Source: an uncultured Collinsella sp. (GTDB taxonomy: Bacteria > Actinomycetota > Coriobacteriia > Coriobacteriales > Coriobacteriaceae). Taken from it: a stretch of DNA of 8,030 nt. The stretch lies in contig CABRFW010000063.1 in NCBI GenBank assembly GCA_902470265.1, forward strand, positions 1 to 8,030. Direction: 5' to 3'. Of the stretch, positions 6,360 through 8,030 are shown piece by piece; the stretch's first letter is position 1; each line of letters starts with the position of its first letter. The notes beneath the pieces were generated by a model. That model was not told the origin of the DNA, made no database searches, and saw nothing but the letters and a program-made list of their open reading frames with translations. Made by a program: the position numbers and the translations under genes.

Positions 6360-7400
6360 TTAGGCGGTTTTTGCGCCCGTCCGGTTAAGAAAAGCTGCCA
6401 GATGCGTACACATCACGCAGCGCGCGGGCTTGGCGCTGGCAATCGGCCCAAACAACAGACCGAGCCCCCGATGGTTATCCTTGAGCGCGGCGACCATTTG
6501 ACGGGTTCGAGGTGCCTCGAGCATATCACGCATGCGGGCGGAACGCTCGATTGACGACACCCCATGCGGGCTCAGACACAAATTCTCGATGCAGGCGACC
6601 AGTCCGGCAAAGTAGAACTTTTGGCTTGCCAGCTTGAGCCGACCACCGCTATCTGCTTCCGAGAGTGAGTCAGCAAGCTCGTCGAGCGCTCGGGTGTCAT
6701 CGGATACCTTGGCATACATGGTGGGATCAAAGGCATCTGTAAGCTTAGGTGCCGCCGCGTGGAAACAAGCATCGCCGCAGCCGGACACGCATCGTGCCTG
6801 CGAAAGCGCGCATGCCATAAACCCAACTGTGCGAAACACCTTGTCGCACAAAAGGCATGCCTCAAACAGCGAGCGGCTGTACATCACGCCAGAGGTCTGA
6901 ACGACAAGGCCGCCTAAAATCAACTGGGGCAGCCCGGTCACCATCGAGGATTTGCTATCGATGGAAATATGAGCAGCATCCAAGACGCGCGAATGGCGCT
7001 CTCGATGTGCATCATAGCGGTCGAGCGACACCGTGGGAAACACTATGTCTGCCGCAGTATCGCACGCGATATCGACCATCTTGGAAAGGGCCTGCGGAGC
7101 AAACCACTCATCGGCGTTCATGGCGATGATTTGAGAGCCGCGCGAGGCATCAAAACCGGCACGAAGACAAGCGCCGCGCTTCGCGTCCTCGACGTCAATC
7201 AAATCAATATGGATGTCCCTGTCGGCAGCAACCTGAAGCGAATGGCGCACACCGGGCGCAGCATCGCGGCAGACAACGACAATCTGCAAATCGTAGAGGT
7301 CTTGGTTCTGGATACTCTCGAGCGCACGCATCGCATAGCTGGGCGAACCTTCTACCACAAGGATCACCGAAAGTCGCGGATGCGAGCCACGTCGAACCAA
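6360..7400 (-). CDS. Glycosyltransferase family 2-like protein, altered DxD motif
   Basis: 346-residue protein. The N-terminal 110 residues look like a GT-A nucleotide-sugar-binding domain: a first strand and helix SVILVVEGSPSYAMRALESI (11-30), then QIVVVCRD (39-46), GACLRAGFDASRG (76-88) and IIAMNADEWFAPQAL (91-105). In active family 2 enzymes the last block usually reads LDSDDW or similar; here it is M-N-A-D-E-W, so one aspartate is Asn95 and another is Glu98. The rest is probably helical and I do not recognise it. There are 13 cysteines, including C182-x2-C185, C197, C204, C208, C212 and C328-x2-C331. No membrane segment is evident. The TTG start at 7400 is chosen because AGAGGA precedes it and an in-frame stop lies upstream with no ATG or GTG between. 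Substrate and activity are unknown. Confidence 0.72.
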   Translation of the reverse strand: MVRRGSHPRLSVILVVEGSPSYAMRALESIQNQDLYDLQIVVVCRDAAPGVRHSLQVAADRDIHIDLIDVEDAKRGACLRAGFDASRGSQIIAMNADEWFAPQALSKMVDIACDTAADIVFPTVSLDRYDAHRERHSRVLDAAHISIDSKSSMVTGLPQLILGGLVVQTSGVMYSRSLFEACLLCDKVFRTVGFMACALSQARCVSGCGDACFHAAAPKLTDAFDPTMYAKVSDDTRALDELADSLSEADSGGRLKLASQKFYFAGLVACIENLCLSPHGVSSIERSARMRDMLEAPRTRQMVAALKDNHRGLGLLFGPIASAKPARCVMCTHLAAFLNRTGAKTA

Positions 7401-7401
7401 G

Positions 7402-7443
7402 TTATCCGTCCTCTCGACAGCAATGAATCAAATCGTGGTTCAT
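7402..7443 (-). CDS. Possible 13-residue leader ORF before the glycosyltransferase
   Basis: A mini-ORF from ATG encodes MNHDLIHCCREDG and stops with TAA one base before the TTG start of the next gene. A weak GGGG site lies 6 bases before its ATG. Its last codons overlap the ribosome binding site of the glycosyltransferase gene, an arrangement that could allow translational coupling or reinitiation. ORFs this short arise often by chance, and the peptide resembles no known leader. Confidence 0.25.
   Translation of the reverse strand: MNHDLIHCCREDG
7409..7414 (-). promoter_or_regulatory. Ribosome binding site supporting a TTG start
   Basis: AGAGGA on the minus strand lies 8 bases before the TTG at 7400. 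The frame is closed by a TGA about 30 bases further upstream and has no ATG or GTG in between, so TTG is the best start available. Confidence 0.55.
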
Positions 7444-7534
7444 GGTACACCCCGGCAATAAAAGCAATGAGACACCGGTTGTATTGCACGCCAAGAACAG
7501 ATGTTGCACACGCGCAGCCCACAGATGACGGGTG

Positions 7535-7553
7535 TCGACGCACGACGCGTCGA
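7535..7553 (-). other. GC-rich stem-loop just after truA
   Basis: TCGACGC and GCGTCGA form a 7-base-pair stem with a five-base loop, beginning 6 bases after the truA stop codon; outer GGG/CCC bases could extend it after a small internal loop. No T-run follows on the minus strand, so it lacks the hallmark of an intrinsic terminator. It could protect the 3' end of the mRNA or be incidental. Confidence 0.3.
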
Positions 7554-7559
7554 GCCCCC

Positions 7560-8030
7560 CTAGTCGAGCACGACAAGCTCGACGGGATCGTAATCCACGC
7601 CCATAAACGTAAGGCCGCAGGCAGGAGCCGTGGGGCCCGCAGCGGTACGGTCGCAAGCATCGATGACCTCGCGCATCCACTCGGGTTTACGGCGATGCAT
7701 GCCAATCTCGACAAGCGTGCCCACGATCGTGCGGACCATCGAATGCAGAAACGCATTGCCCTCGATGGTAAACGTCAGGATGTCCTCGCCAAACGCAACC
7801 TCATGGCCAAACTCGGCACGCATCACGCAGCGATGCGTAGGTTTGCCCACGGCAGAGGCGACCTTGCAAAAGCTCTTAAAGTCCTGCTCACCCAAAAGCG
7901 CGGGACAGGCCGCAGACATGGCCTCGACGTCCAAGGGATAGCGATGCCACCACACGGCACCACGGGACAGCACGGGGCGCGCATCGCGATCGGCAATACG
8001 GTACGTATACGTACGGGAACGCGCGTCAAA
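7560..8030 (-). CDS. truA: tRNA pseudouridine synthase A, C-terminal part
   Basis: The last 156 residues of TruA, which converts uridines 38-40 in the anticodon stem-loop of tRNAs to pseudouridine. The window edge cuts off the N-terminus, including the catalytic aspartate, so catalytic integrity cannot be judged here. The visible part begins FDARSRTYTYRI, the conserved block after the catalytic domain start. It continues with DFKSFCK, then FTIEGNAFLHSMVRTIVGTL, the strongly conserved core including the FLHxMVR motif. It ends with AAGPTAPACGLTFMGVDY, the usual C-terminal signature. The frame is open to the window edge and ends at a TAG at 7560. The gene is followed on the same strand by the glycosyltransferase-like gene. 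Confidence 0.96.
   Translation of the reverse strand, partial: FDARSRTYTYRIADRDARPVLSRGAVWWHRYPLDVEAMSAACPALLGEQDFKSFCKVASAVGKPTHRCVMRAEFGHEVAFGEDILTFTIEGNAFLHSMVRTIVGTLVEIGMHRRKPEWMREVIDACDRTAAGPTAPACGLTFMGVDYDPVELVVLD

Larger units (their letters stand above)
7401..7559. other. Gap between truA and the glycosyltransferase gene
   Basis: This 159-base gap on the minus-strand side of truA holds the possible leader ORF at 7402-7443 and a stem-loop near the truA stop (7535-7553). I could not identify a convincing promoter. The glycosyltransferase may be read through from truA or have its own weak promoter. Confidence 0.5.

Noticed and set aside
7364..7756. Minus-strand 130-codon frame spanning the truA end and the following gap
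   Set aside because: It overlaps truA in another frame and runs into the start of the glycosyltransferase gene in the wrong frame; no motif or ribosome binding site supports it.
1..8030. A defence, secretion or mobile system
   Set aside because: All complete genes except the glycosyltransferase-like one belong to well-known housekeeping families; no integrase, transposase, nuclease, toxin or direct-repeat boundary is visible.

Overview
This window looks like ordinary chromosome from a GC-rich actinobacterium. The best guess is a Coriobacteriia gut species close to Collinsella. That guess rests on strongly GC-biased codon use, on a class A PBP with a long Thr/Gly/Ser/Pro tail, and on remembered family resemblance; no marker in the window proves it. 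There are six protein genes, two of them cut by the window edges. I see no tRNA, rRNA, insertion sequence, CRISPR array or phage gene. Gaps between genes are short, the longest being the 190 bases at 5600-5789.

Left part, minus strand: a U32-family protein (1277-3235) is followed 96 bases downstream by tyrS (1180 to beyond base 1). The U32 protein resembles the Fe-S RNA hydroxylases RlhA and TrhP. tyrS has its own extended -10 promoter candidate and a hairpin in its leader. Centre, plus strand: a class A penicillin-binding protein (3398-5599) diverges from the U32 gene across a 162-base promoter-bearing gap. It ends at a strong intrinsic terminator. Right part, minus strand: truA (enters at 8030, stops at 7560), then a degenerate family-2-like glycosyltransferase (7400-6360, TTG start), then the arginine repressor argR (6227-5790). 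argR ends at its own strong terminator, which faces the PBP terminator.

Functionally these are mostly housekeeping genes: tRNA charging (TyrRS), RNA modification (TruA and probably the U32 protein), peptidoglycan synthesis (PBP) and control of arginine metabolism (ArgR). They do not form an obvious pathway. The least understood gene is the glycosyltransferase-like protein, which has an altered DxD-type motif, 13 cysteines and a possible translationally coupled mini-ORF in front of it. I found no convincing evidence of a new multi-gene system. The points worth checking are small: leader structures, dyads near argR, motif substitutions in ArgR and the glycosyltransferase, and the cysteine-rich tail of the U32 protein.
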